From contig CAJMQU010000031.1 of assembly GCA_905215555.1 (NCBI GenBank), positions 1 through 49,395 of the forward strand: DNA of 49,395 nt, given 5' to 3'. This document shows, in pieces, positions 26,101-33,693 of this stretch (positions are counted from its first letter, which is position 1; each line of letters opens with the position of its first letter). The notes beneath the pieces were generated by a model. The model ran no database searches, was not told the DNA's origin, and saw nothing but the letters and a program-made list of their open reading frames with translations. Both the position numbers and the translations under genes were made by a program. The stretch comes from an uncultured bacterium (GTDB taxonomy: Bacteria > Bacteroidota > Bacteroidia > Bacteroidales > Bacteroidaceae).

Positions 26101-26282
26101 AAGCTACCATCAATACCGGTAATTGTTCCGTTGGTAGTTCCTTTTACAACGACACTAACTCCGGGAAGTTCTCCCATTGCATCGATAACTTTACCTGTAA
26201 CTTGACTGCCTGTCTGTGCCTGTATGCCTAATACATAACAGAGAAAGGAGGCCAATAGAATTAAGGTTACTTTCTGTCTCAT
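23106..26282 (-). CDS. susC: SusC-like TonB-dependent outer-membrane transporter
   Basis: A 1058-residue TonB-dependent receptor of the SusC/RagA class. After the signal peptide (ending GIQAQ) a carboxypeptidase-regulatory-like domain covers ~25-100 (TGKVIDAMGELPGVSVVVKGT, GSFKLNNV). A TonB-box-like DEVVVVAVGYG and the plug domain with IRGAGSLTQSTAPLYVIDGFP and SATAIYGSRGANGVVIITTKKG follow, then the beta-barrel ending ARSFNASFGINVTF-like. It imports lyase or endo-cleaved oligosaccharides across the outer membrane with TonB energy. It heads the operon SusC-SusD-PL8-GH95-GH20, transcribed from a promoter in the 164-bp spacer after the upstream sulfatase. Confidence 0.96.
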   Translation of the reverse strand: MRQKVTLILLASFLCYVLGIQAQTGSQVTGKVIDAMGELPGVSVVVKGTTNGTITGIDGSFKLNNVKPSDILLLSFVGYKTQEIKIGNQKNFNITMIEDAQALDEVVVVAVGYGDVKRRDLTGSIGKANMKDLTKVPVTNVAESLGGRIAGVNVTSTDGGLGDNFNIVIRGAGSLTQSTAPLYVIDGFPSETSGMGALNPNDIESIDVLKDASATAIYGSRGANGVVIITTKKGKAGKPTLSYNGSISISNVKNKMEMMDGYDFVILQKELMQGSFVEVDGEKIDAFTNFYLKDGLTIEDYKHFKSIDWQDEIYRTALSQNHHVGLTGGNENMNYAASLSYDNQQGIIINSDLSRYQGRFNFSQKINKKIKIDANANYASIVQNGVNPSANQSTSSNSLMYSVWGYRPVSPSGSDLLAEMYDEDVDMKDDYRFNPALSAKNEYRRRTTNTLQSNLGVEWEIIKNLKLKVSAGYTSRDFKNEEFNNSKTRTGNDHPNNTQSKGINAKLNQSEFRSYLNENTLSYVLSKKKHNINALLGITFQKNTEYSHTVTVTHITNESLGMAGLGNGDVPVVTASKGENALMSYLGRLNYNYDSKYYATFSMRADGSSKFSKGNRWGYFPSGSLAWAFGRESFVAENLSWLSNGKLRVSYGLTGNNRIGNYDYMAQLTPSENTYKYPWDSNFHSGYYVNSIANPKLKWETTEQYDFGLDLGFFDGRLNLNLDYYIKTTKDLLMNADTPASSGYKTTRLNIGELRNSGFEVTLESTNIKTKDFVWTSNFNIAFNKNKILSLNYGQEEMTNYISWDTAYKGQIAYVSRVGESAGSMYGFVYDGTYKEEDFNISTDANGKKVYTLKDGVVSFRDGCQPGDPKYKNIDGSEDNKITDSDRTIIGNGHPLHTGGFSNNFTYKNWDLNIFFQWSYGNDLLNINRMVMENPGSKKNLNQFASYNNRWTENNPSSNMPRANAIGANVYSSLYVEDGSYLKLKTISIGYNFLPKTLKPIGIQAARVYVSADNIATITGYSGSDPEVSTRNSVLTPGFDWSAHPRSFNASFGINVTF

Positions 26283-26347
26283 AAATATTAAATTAATTAG
26301 TTATTAAAAAGGTTGTTTTTCTCCTTAAAAAACTTTGATTTATATTG

Positions 26348-26355
26348 CAAATGTA
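26348..26355 (-). promoter_or_regulatory. -7 box of the susC operon promoter
   Basis: CAAATGTA on the plus strand is TACATTTG on the minus strand, a match to TAnnTTTG, 66 bp upstream of the susC start. No good -33 TTTG lies at the expected distance, which fits an activator-dependent promoter. The perfect palindrome AAAGCGCTTT (26369-26378) sits where the -33 element would be. Confidence 0.6.
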
Positions 26356-26397
26356 GGGTATGATAATGAAAGCGCTTTAGGAAATTGTTCGCAAAAG

Positions 26398-26444
26398 GTA
26401 CGAATTTGTACATTTTCGATAAGAAATGCTTGTTCTGTACGATT
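26398..26444. promoter_or_regulatory. Candidate HTCS operator upstream of susC
   Basis: TTTGTACATTTTCG at 26405-26418 is an exact 14-bp match to the reverse complement of 28096-28109 upstream of the sulfatase. GTAC-N6-GTAC spans 26398-26411. TGTACGATT at 26436-26444 matches 7994-8002 upstream of the lyase operon. The elements lie 43-90 bp before the -7 box, a fitting place for an AraC-type activator. Confidence 0.5.
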
Positions 26445-26446
26445 CT

Positions 26447-28009
26447 TTACCTCGTTTCCTGATTCCTTCCGGCTTTCACCTCTTCCAGTAGTTCAGAGAG
26501 GTTTTTTACCATCTCGGGATGTGCTGCCGCTACATTGTTTTTCTCCGACGGGTCTATGGAAATATTGTACAGTTGGGGCTGCGGGTTGTTCCCTAACTCC
26601 ATTTTGGTCCAATACTCGATGGCGGGCTTGTCACTCGGCTCGATATACTTCCATGTTCCTTGAATGATGGACAAAGTATTGTTCAGATTCTGCTGTACTA
26701 CATAGTCGCATCCGGTATTGTCTTTCCCTAAGAAAGTGGCCAGTTGGTCACGGCTGTCGGGAGCAACGGTTGCAGGTGTAAGCGGATGATCCAGTAACGC
26801 GGCTAAAGAAGCATATACATCGATCATAGAGAATAAAGCTTGCTGTTTGCAGGGCTGGATACCGGCAGGCCAACGTACAATAAAGGGAATACGTGTTCCG
26901 GCTTCATAGGCACTGTACTTTCCGCCACGGTATTGCTTCATGGGCGTATGACCGTTCAGCAGTTCGAGAGCCTGATCCTGGTAACCGTCGTCAATGACAG
27001 GGCCGTTATCGCTACAGAATACAAAGATAGTGTTATCCGTAAGGTTCAGACTGTCCAGAGTATTCATAATCTCACCCACAGTCCAGTCCAGTTGCAGGAT
27101 TACGTCGCCGCGGGTACCCATGCCGCTCTTTCCGGCAAAACGGGGATGGGGTACGCGGGGAACGTGTACGTCTTGCGTGCCCATATATAAGAAGAAAGGT
27201 TCGCTCTTATGATTCACGATGAAATCTTTGGCTTTGCCGGTGATGACGTCGGCGATGTCCTCGTCCACCCAAAGGGCGGATTTACCGCCGGTCATCCAAC
27301 CGATACGGGGAATACCATTCACAATCGTATTGTTATGCCCCTGACTGGGTTTCAGTTTTACAAGTTCCGGATTTTCCAATCCGGTAGGCCAGTCGCCCAC
27401 TTTGTGGTGATAGTTCACGGTGATGGGGTCGTTGGGGTCTAAGCCTACAACGTGGCCGTTCTCAACGAATACGCAAGGTACACGATCAACCGTGGCCGGA
27501 ATGATGTATTCGTAATCAAATCCGATATCCTGAGTATTCGGCTTGATAAGATGATTGAAGTCGGTGCCGCCTTTGGGGCCGAGTCCCAGATGCCATTTGC
27601 CTACAGCTCCGGTGGCATAGCCTTCTGCCCGGAACATATCGGCCATGGTGACGCAGGCAGTGTCGATGATAAGTTCCGAGTTACCCGGAGCGATGCCGGT
27701 GTTCTCCTGCCGCCAGGGATACATACCCGTCAGCAGGCCGAAGCGGGAGGGGGTGCTGGTGGAGGAAGTGGCGTAGGCATTGGTAAATTGCACGCCTTGT
27801 CCGGCAAGGCGGTCGATGTTGGGAGTACTTATCTTGGTAGCGCCGTAGCAACTCAGGTCGCCGATGCCGAGGTCGTCGGCAATCAGATATATCACATTAG
27901 GCTTCTGACGGAAACTGTTGTCGGTGGCTTCTTTTTTCGAGGGATTTCCGCATCCTGCTATCAGGGCGGCACCCGGAAGAAGAGTCCATAAAGGAGAGAA
28001 TTGCTTCAT
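26447..28009 (-). CDS. Ser-type S1 sulfatase next to susC
   Basis: A 520-residue lipoprotein sulfatase (LIAGC lipobox, Cys20). Metal ligands start at D45-D46 in YLIADDLGIGDLSCYG. The formylglycine motif is S85-T-P-S-R (SSTSTPSRFGLLTG), a Ser-type site. AVGKWHLG and FVFCSDNGP are further conserved blocks. Its place between susC and the HTCS is the same as that of BT3333, reported as an exo-GalNAc-6-O-sulfatase in B. thetaiotaomicron. By position I infer GalNAc-6-sulfate as substrate, but specificity is not readable directly. It is transcribed toward susC, 164 bp apart, with its own promoter. Confidence 0.88.
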   Translation of the reverse strand: MKQFSPLWTLLPGAALIAGCGNPSKKEATDNSFRQKPNVIYLIADDLGIGDLSCYGATKISTPNIDRLAGQGVQFTNAYATSSTSTPSRFGLLTGMYPWRQENTGIAPGNSELIIDTACVTMADMFRAEGYATGAVGKWHLGLGPKGGTDFNHLIKPNTQDIGFDYEYIIPATVDRVPCVFVENGHVVGLDPNDPITVNYHHKVGDWPTGLENPELVKLKPSQGHNNTIVNGIPRIGWMTGGKSALWVDEDIADVITGKAKDFIVNHKSEPFFLYMGTQDVHVPRVPHPRFAGKSGMGTRGDVILQLDWTVGEIMNTLDSLNLTDNTIFVFCSDNGPVIDDGYQDQALELLNGHTPMKQYRGGKYSAYEAGTRIPFIVRWPAGIQPCKQQALFSMIDVYASLAALLDHPLTPATVAPDSRDQLATFLGKDNTGCDYVVQQNLNNTLSIIQGTWKYIEPSDKPAIEYWTKMELGNNPQPQLYNISIDPSEKNNVAAAHPEMVKNLSELLEEVKAGRNQETR

Positions 28010-28042
28010 AGTTCTTTGACTTTAGATTGTTATTTCTGAGGT

Positions 28043-28050
28043 CAAAGGTA
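28043..28050 (-). promoter_or_regulatory. -7 box of the sulfatase promoter
   Basis: CAAAGGTA on the plus strand reads TACCTTTG on the minus strand, matching TAnnTTTG, 34 bp before the sulfatase start. There is no convincing -33 TTTG, which agrees with activation by a regulator bound upstream. Confidence 0.55.
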
Positions 28051-28095
28051 ACGGCTTTCTCCGGATTATGTGTATAATGAAGTACAGGAGAAGGG

Positions 28096-28109
28096 CGAAA
28101 ATGTACAAA
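28096..28109 (-). promoter_or_regulatory. Candidate HTCS operator upstream of the sulfatase
   Basis: On the minus strand this is TTTGTACATTTTCG, identical to 26405-26418 (plus strand) upstream of susC. A second TGTAC follows 21 bp later on the minus strand, giving two TGTAC half-sites two helical turns apart. It lies about 46 bp upstream of the -7 box. Confidence 0.5.
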
Positions 28110-28170
28110 GTTCAATGTCGTAATGAAGGCGAATCTATGGCCAATCCCGTTTCATGGCAGTGGCACTTCT

Positions 28171-28276
28171 GTTCCACCGTATTGGAACGTCTGTTTCTTA
28201 GGAGAGAAACTCTTGTTCCTTAGGCAAGAAAGTTTTGTTTCTCAAGGGAGAATCTTTTGTTTCAATTCGGTGGAAC
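28171..28276. repeat. Three 22-bp tandem units flanked by an inverted repeat
   Basis: Units of 22 bp start at 28193, 28215 and 28237 (each GTTYCTYA..., each with a small internal dyad such as GTTTCT-TAGGAG-AGAAAC), with a partial fourth from 28259. They are enclosed by GTTCCACCG (28171-28179) and CGGTGGAAC (28268-28276), extendable to 12 bp with one mismatch. The whole element follows the HTCS stop and could fold into a large structure that ends HTCS transcription. I believe similar repeats occur between genes in other Bacteroides, but cannot check. Confidence 0.6.
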
Positions 28277-28300
28277 GGAGTGGAACATTTAAGCGCTTCG

Positions 28301-31300
28301 TCAGCCTTCTTCGTCTTCTCCGTTTTTCTCCTCTTTGTCGGCGTCCTCTCCCTTGCGGTAGGCGAGCGGGCTGACATGATATACGTCCTTGAAGCACTTC
28401 GAGAAGTAACGTGAGGAACTGAAACCTATCTTGTCCGATATCTCGGTGATGTTCAGTTCCAGGTTGTTACGCAGCATCAGGGCACCTTTCTTCAGACGGA
28501 TGGTGAGGATGAAGTCATTCGGAGTCTGACCGGTGATGGCTTTCAGTTTGGTGAACAGGTTGGTGCGCGCCATGGCCATTTCGCGGGCAAAGACGTTGAC
28601 GTTGAACTCCGTATCGTCCAGGTGCTTCTCGATGATGGCGATGGCACGGTCTAGGATGTCCTTGTCTATCGGGTTGGTCGCCAGCATCTGCGCGTATGCT
28701 TGCGGTTGCTTGCTGAACTTCTCTTGCAGGAGGATGCGTGAGTTCACCAGGTTGTTGCAGCGGGAAATCAGCAGGTTTGTATTGAACGGTTTGGTGATGT
28801 AATCGTCCGCACCGATGCGCAGACCTTCGAGGTTCTGCTCTACGGCGGTGCGTGCGGTGAGCAATACCACTGGGATGTGACAGGTGTTGAAGTCGTTCTT
28901 TACCTGTTTGCAGAGTTCCGTACCGGACATCTTGGGCATTACTACATCGCTGACCACGATGTTCGGCATTTCTTTCTGTATCAGTTCCAGGCCTTCTTCA
29001 CCGTCTGCGGCTGTCAGCACTTGATAGAAGGGGCGGAAGATGTTTGCCAGCATCTCGCGGATGGAGTCGTTGTCTTCTACGATGATCATCTTGACGTCCG
29101 ACATACGTTTTATGGGAGCGTTCTCCTCCAGTTCGGCTTTGAGCGAAGCGTCTATTTCAGGTGTCTGGGGCTGCTCTATCTGTTGTATGGTTTCGGTCTT
29201 CCTACTGATTTCTTCGGCGGTGAACTGGGCATTCCCCAATTGAAGACGGACAATGAAGCTGCTGCCTTTGCCCAACTCGCTCTCTACCCGGATGCTGCCG
29301 TGGTGAAGTTCGACGATGCCTTTCGTAAGTGCCAGTCCGATGCCCGTACCGGCGCCACTGCTCAGGCTGTCCATCTGCTCGGTCTGATAGAAGCGGTCGA
29401 ATATCTTGTCTACCTCTTTGGCATCGATGCCACAACCGGTATCAGTCACGCGGATTACGGCTTCGTTTCCTTCGGTGGTGATGCTGAGGGTGATGGTGTC
29501 TTCTGCCTGGGTGTGTTTGATGGCATTGGACAAAAGGTTGTTGATGACCTTCTGCATCTGCTTCTGGTCATACCACACTTCAAGGCTATCGGTATTCTTC
29601 TCGAATTTGAAGTTGATTTGCTTGCTGCTGGCGTACTCCATGAAGATCAGATAATTCTCGTAGAGGAAATGCACGATGTTGTGCGGGCTGACTTTCACCT
29701 TCATGTGCCCCTGTTCCTGTTTGCGGAAGTCGAGGAGCTCGGTGATGAGTTCGCGTAGCTGTATGCTGTTCTGATAGATGCTCAATATCTTATTATAGAT
29801 GGTGGGCGTGAAGTTCTGCAACTGCATCAGGGTTTCCACTTGCGACACGATGAGCGTGAGCGGAGTGCGGAACTCGTGCGAGATGTTGGTGAAGAAGCGC
29901 AGTTTCGACTGGTTGAGGGCTTCCACGTCCTGTATGTGCTTTTGTTCGTACTTCAGCGACTCACGCAGCTTGATTCTCGATTTATAGGTTTTGACCAGAT
30001 ACCATAGCAGGATGCCCGTCACTATCAGATAAATCAGATAGGCGAGAGGTGTCTTGTAATAAGGCGGAAGTACGTGGATGGTGAGATGTACCTGAGGGCA
30101 GAGAGATTCTTCTTTGCCTCGAGGCTTGATGAGCAGGTTGTAAGTTCCTGCATTTAGGTTGGTATACGTAATCATGGGTTGCCCGCGTGTACTGTTCCAG
30201 TCATCAGAGAAGCCTTCCAGCTTGTAGATGATTTCATCTTTGTTGGCTGCCACATAGTTGGAAGTGGCGAACTCGATGCTGAACATCGTCTGGTCGGCAT
30301 TCAGTGTGATCTCTTGAGTGTGGCACAGTGATTGCGTTAAAATACCCGTTTCATCGGAAACTTTCACTTCGGAACCGTTCACGATGAGACGTGAAAGAAT
30401 GATCTTATAAGGCTTCGGGGTGAAGTTGAGTTCCAGCTCGTTGAAGGAAAGCATGCCTTGCGTGCCTCCGAGGAAGATCTCACCGTCGCGTGTTACGCAA
30501 AGGGCGTTCTCGTTGACAGCTGTCAGCGGGAACCCGTTCTCTACACTGTAGTTCTGAAATTTCTCCGTCTTTTGGTCGAAGATGGAGAAGCCTTGATTAG
30601 TGGTAAGTATCAATTTGCCGCTGACGGGCGACTCTTGCGTGTCGTAGATGCAGTCGCTGACGAGTCTGTTCGACTTCTTGTCGAAGTTCTCGAAGTCGTT
30701 CGTTGCAGGGCGATACAAGTCGAGACCGCTGCCTGAGGTGGAGAACCACAGATTGCCCTTGCTGTCCTGCATGATGTTGTTCACATTGTTGTTGCTGAGG
30801 CTGTGCGACTGTGTCCTGTCGTGGCGGTAGTTGGTCAGTTTGTTCGTGTCGAAGCGGTAGGAGAATACGCCCTCGCCTGTGGCGGCAATCCAGAGAGTGC
30901 CGTTGCTGTCTATTTCCAGGTCGGCAACCATGGCTATCTTGCGCCCCTCTTTGGTATCTTTGAAGAGCTGCCGGCACTTTCCGTTTTGGGGATTGAACAG
31001 GCACACGCCGTTCTGTGTGGCTATGATCAGCTGGTCCTTGTAAGGCGCTATGTCCCGGACGATGTTCGATGGAAGAGTCTCCGGATTATTTTCCTCCATG
31101 AGGTAGTGGGTGAATATGCCCGTGCGGATATCCAGCTTGTTCAGTCCGCCGAGGTGGGTGCCTATCCAGATGATTTCTTTGTCAGAGTCGTAATAGAGGG
31201 CTTTCACGTTGCTGTGGGAGATGCTGTTGTTGCCTTGTCCGGCAAGATACCACTTGAACTCGCGCGTACGGCGGTTGTAGAAGTTCAGTCCGCCGCCTTC

Positions 31301-32374
31301 CGTACCAATCCATAGATTACCGTTCTTGTCTTCGATGGTACGTCCTACGATGGGATTGCTCAGGCCTCTTTTCTCGTTTCTGGACACCCGGTAGCTGGTG
31401 TAGATTTCGTATTCGGGATTGAAGTAGTTGACGCCGCCGAAATAAGTCCCCACCCACAGTGTTCCCTGGTTGTCTTTCACGATGCACCAGATGGAGGAGT
31501 GGGTAAGTCCTTCATTCTGTGTGTTATCTGTGGTATGGTTTTGGAAGATACCTGTCGATTTGTTATAGCGGTTCAGTCCGTTGAACGTTCCTATCCAGAT
31601 GTTACCGAGATTATCCTCGCAACAGGCCCTCACGAAGTCGGAAGATATGCTGTACGGATTTGCCGGGTCGTTGCGCAGGTTCTCGATGCTTCCGTCCGCT
31701 TTCACCCGGAAGAGTCCTTTTTCCCAACTGCCTATCCACAGTTCGCCTGCGTTGTCCTGATAGATGCTGGTGATATTTCCTTTGTCGATGGGGTGCGTCA
31801 GTTGGTGCCCGTCCAGTTTCAGTCTGAACACTCCCTCGCTGGTGGTTCCTATCCACATCTCGCCCTTGTCCTCAAACATGCAGGATATTTCGATGTTTTC
31901 TCCTGCCATCTGATAGTAAAGGTCGAAGTTGACGGTTTGCTCGTTGTAGCGGTATATCTCGTTCTTTTTTCCGATGAAAAGGCCGTTTTTGTAGTATATG
32001 CTGTTGATGTTGCCTTGTAATAGGGTGGTGAATCGCTGGGTGGTCAGGTCAAATTGGGCGACTCCTTCGGTGCAGAGCAGATAGATTTTCCCGTTCTGGT
32101 CTCCCGCCATGCGCAGCACGGTGTTGCAGAAAAGGCTGTAGGGGTCGTTCTTACTCAGTTTGTAAGTTTGGATATCGTTGCCGTTGTAGCGGTTCAAACC
32201 TTCGCGCGTGGCAATCCACAAGATGCCGTTTTCGTCAATATACAGGCTGTTGACGCTGAACTGTGATAAACCGTCATCGGTGGTCAGATGATTGAAAGTA
32301 ATATTCTGGCTGTGTAAGTTTGCCGTAACTATGCTTACTAAAACAAGTAACAGCGTTCTGATGAACTTTTGCAC
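28301..32374 (-). CDS. Hybrid two-component system regulator (HTCS) of the glycosaminoglycan locus
   Basis: A 1357-residue one-protein sensor and transcription factor. An N-terminal signal/TM anchor is followed by about 14 Reg_prop propeller repeats (ILWIATREGLNRYNG, MWIGTTSEGVF, LWIGTEGGGLNFYN) forming the periplasmic sensor, then a Y_Y_Y domain (~680-785) and a TM helix (LAYLIYLIVTGILLWYLV). The cytoplasmic part has the HisKA domain with H833 in FFTNISHEFRTPLTLI, an ATPase domain (NNLLSNAIKHT, DTGCGI, GTGIGLAL), a receiver with D1143 (VVSDVVMPKMSG) and a C-terminal AraC-type helix-turn-helix (ITEISDKIGFSSSRYFSKCFKD). It should bind an oligosaccharide in the periplasm and activate the nearby operons. 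The position beside the kinase and the sulfatase matches BT3334. Confidence 0.95.
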   Translation of the reverse strand: MQKFIRTLLLVLVSIVTANLHSQNITFNHLTTDDGLSQFSVNSLYIDENGILWIATREGLNRYNGNDIQTYKLSKNDPYSLFCNTVLRMAGDQNGKIYLLCTEGVAQFDLTTQRFTTLLQGNINSIYYKNGLFIGKKNEIYRYNEQTVNFDLYYQMAGENIEISCMFEDKGEMWIGTTSEGVFRLKLDGHQLTHPIDKGNITSIYQDNAGELWIGSWEKGLFRVKADGSIENLRNDPANPYSISSDFVRACCEDNLGNIWIGTFNGLNRYNKSTGIFQNHTTDNTQNEGLTHSSIWCIVKDNQGTLWVGTYFGGVNYFNPEYEIYTSYRVSRNEKRGLSNPIVGRTIEDKNGNLWIGTEGGGLNFYNRRTREFKWYLAGQGNNSISHSNVKALYYDSDKEIIWIGTHLGGLNKLDIRTGIFTHYLMEENNPETLPSNIVRDIAPYKDQLIIATQNGVCLFNPQNGKCRQLFKDTKEGRKIAMVADLEIDSNGTLWIAATGEGVFSYRFDTNKLTNYRHDRTQSHSLSNNNVNNIMQDSKGNLWFSTSGSGLDLYRPATNDFENFDKKSNRLVSDCIYDTQESPVSGKLILTTNQGFSIFDQKTEKFQNYSVENGFPLTAVNENALCVTRDGEIFLGGTQGMLSFNELELNFTPKPYKIILSRLIVNGSEVKVSDETGILTQSLCHTQEITLNADQTMFSIEFATSNYVAANKDEIIYKLEGFSDDWNSTRGQPMITYTNLNAGTYNLLIKPRGKEESLCPQVHLTIHVLPPYYKTPLAYLIYLIVTGILLWYLVKTYKSRIKLRESLKYEQKHIQDVEALNQSKLRFFTNISHEFRTPLTLIVSQVETLMQLQNFTPTIYNKILSIYQNSIQLRELITELLDFRKQEQGHMKVKVSPHNIVHFLYENYLIFMEYASSKQINFKFEKNTDSLEVWYDQKQMQKVINNLLSNAIKHTQAEDTITLSITTEGNEAVIRVTDTGCGIDAKEVDKIFDRFYQTEQMDSLSSGAGTGIGLALTKGIVELHHGSIRVESELGKGSSFIVRLQLGNAQFTAEEISRKTETIQQIEQPQTPEIDASLKAELEENAPIKRMSDVKMIIVEDNDSIREMLANIFRPFYQVLTAADGEEGLELIQKEMPNIVVSDVVMPKMSGTELCKQVKNDFNTCHIPVVLLTARTAVEQNLEGLRIGADDYITKPFNTNLLISRCNNLVNSRILLQEKFSKQPQAYAQMLATNPIDKDILDRAIAIIEKHLDDTEFNVNVFAREMAMARTNLFTKLKAITGQTPNDFILTIRLKKGALMLRNNLELNITEISDKIGFSSSRYFSKCFKDVYHVSPLAYRKGEDADKEEKNGEDEEG

Positions 32375-32404
32375 TTTTCCTCCGGTATTTTAAGGTTTCA
32401 AACA

Positions 32405-32412
32405 CAAATATA
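32405..32412 (-). promoter_or_regulatory. -7 box of the HTCS promoter
   Basis: CAAATATA on the plus strand is TATATTTG on the minus strand, 31 bp before the HTCS start. It belongs to a 197-bp divergent spacer that also holds the kinase promoter. Confidence 0.6.
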
Positions 32413-32510
32413 AGACGTTTTGCTCAAAAGGGGGGAAGTTATTGCCCGATTTTTATGGTTATGTCTGCCGAAATGTATATTTTTGGGCGTTTGCCGGACA
32501 AATTTAGACT

Positions 32511-32539
32511 TTTGCATTAATAAGGAAGGCGTATATTTG
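32511..32539 (+). promoter_or_regulatory. Promoter of the NahK-like kinase operon
   Basis: TTTG at 32511-32514 and TATATTTG at 32532-32539 are 17 bp apart, close to the Bacteroides -33/-7 arrangement. The start codon is 33 bp downstream. CGAAATGTATATTTTTG nearby resembles, weakly, the candidate HTCS motif. Confidence 0.65.
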
Positions 32540-32571
32540 CATTGCAATTTTAAATCTATATATTAAATATC

Positions 32572-33657
32572 ATGAATAACCTCCAATCTATTGTATCCCA
32601 TTTCAATACAAAGGGAACAGTCAACGAAATCCGTCCTTTGGGCAGCGGACTGATTAATGACACGTACAAAGTGACTACTTTCGAAGCTGATGCTCCCGAT
32701 TATGTGTTACAACGTATCAACCATGCCATCTTCCAGAATGTAGAGATGCTGCAGGCTAATATTGAAGCTGTTACCCGACACATCCGTAAGAAACTGACAG
32801 AGCAGGGCGCGGACGACATCGACCGTAAAGTGCTCTCGTTTATTCCGGCCGATACGGGAAAAACCTACTGGTATGACGGTGAAAACTATTGGCGCATCAT
32901 GGTATTCATCCCCAATGCCAAGACTTATGAGACGGTGGATGCCGAATATTCTTATTATGCAGGTGTCGCTTTCGGTAATTTCCAGGCAATGCTTGCAGAT
33001 ATTCCTGACACGTTGGGCGAAACGATTCCCGATTTCCATAATATGGAGTTCCGGTTGAAACAGCTTCGTGATGCGGTAGCTGCGGATGCCGTAGGCCGTG
33101 TAAAGGAAGTGCAGTATTATCTGGATGAGATCGAGAAGCGTGCGGAAGAGATGTGCAAAGGTGAGCGGCTGTATCGTGAAGGCAAATTGCCCAAACGTGT
33201 GTGTCACTGCGATACGAAGGTGAACAACATGATGTTTGATGAAGATGGTAAGGTGCTTTGTGTAATTGACCTTGACACAGTAATGCCTAATTTCATCTTC
33301 TCCGATTTCGGTGATTTCCTCCGTTCCGCTGCCAATACGGGTGCCGAGGATGACGAGAATCTGGATAATGTGAATTTTAATATGGAAATCTTCAAGGCAT
33401 TTGCGAAAGGTTATCTGGAATCGGCAAAGGTCTTTCTGCTTCCGCTGGAGATTGAGAATCTGCCGTATGCTGCTGCTTTGTTCCCCTATATGCAGTGTGT
33501 GCGCTTCCTGGCGGATTATATTAACGGTGATACTTATTATAAGATTAAATATCCCGAGCACAACCTTGTGCGCACGAAAGCGCAGTTCAAACTGTTGCAG
33601 AGCGCGGAGGAACATACGCCGGAAATGCAGGAGTTTATCAAAGCTTCGTTGGGGTGA
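32572..33657 (+). CDS. N-acetylhexosamine 1-kinase-like phosphotransferase
   Basis: A 361-residue cytoplasmic kinase of the aminoglycoside-phosphotransferase fold, the same length as Bifidobacterium NahK (LnpB). Marks are IRPLGSGLINDTYKV (nucleotide loop), PDYVLQRIN, the catalytic H212-C-D214-T-K-V-N-N (Brenner-type HxDxxxxN) and VIDLDTVMPNFIFSDFGDFLR (metal ligand and family signature). NahK phosphorylates the anomeric carbon of GlcNAc or GalNAc with ATP, which would process hexosamine released by GH88/GH20. Homologues are often mislabelled as mucin-desulfating sulfatase in Bacteroides, including I think BT3335. Its divergent promoter beside the HTCS supports a role in this pathway. Confidence 0.85.
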   Translation: MNNLQSIVSHFNTKGTVNEIRPLGSGLINDTYKVTTFEADAPDYVLQRINHAIFQNVEMLQANIEAVTRHIRKKLTEQGADDIDRKVLSFIPADTGKTYWYDGENYWRIMVFIPNAKTYETVDAEYSYYAGVAFGNFQAMLADIPDTLGETIPDFHNMEFRLKQLRDAVAADAVGRVKEVQYYLDEIEKRAEEMCKGERLYREGKLPKRVCHCDTKVNNMMFDEDGKVLCVIDLDTVMPNFIFSDFGDFLRSAANTGAEDDENLDNVNFNMEIFKAFAKGYLESAKVFLLPLEIENLPYAAALFPYMQCVRFLADYINGDTYYKIKYPEHNLVRTKAQFKLLQSAEEHTPEMQEFIKASLG

Positions 33658-33693
33658 GTAGCAGCCCGAAAGAAAAACATTATTACTAAGAAT

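Larger units (their letters stand above)
28010..28300. other. Intergenic region between sulfatase and HTCS stop
   Basis: The 291 bp hold the sulfatase promoter (CAAAGGTA at 28043-28050, TACCTTTG on the minus strand), a candidate operator at 28096-28109 and a repeat element at 28171-28276. No gene is seen. Confidence 0.7.

Noticed and set aside
28193..28258. Possible CRISPR array
   Set aside because: The 22-bp units are contiguous with no unique spacers, and there are no cas genes.
28877..29758. 293-codon plus-strand frame
   Set aside because: Antisense to the conserved receiver and kinase domains of the HTCS; a shadow of biased codons.
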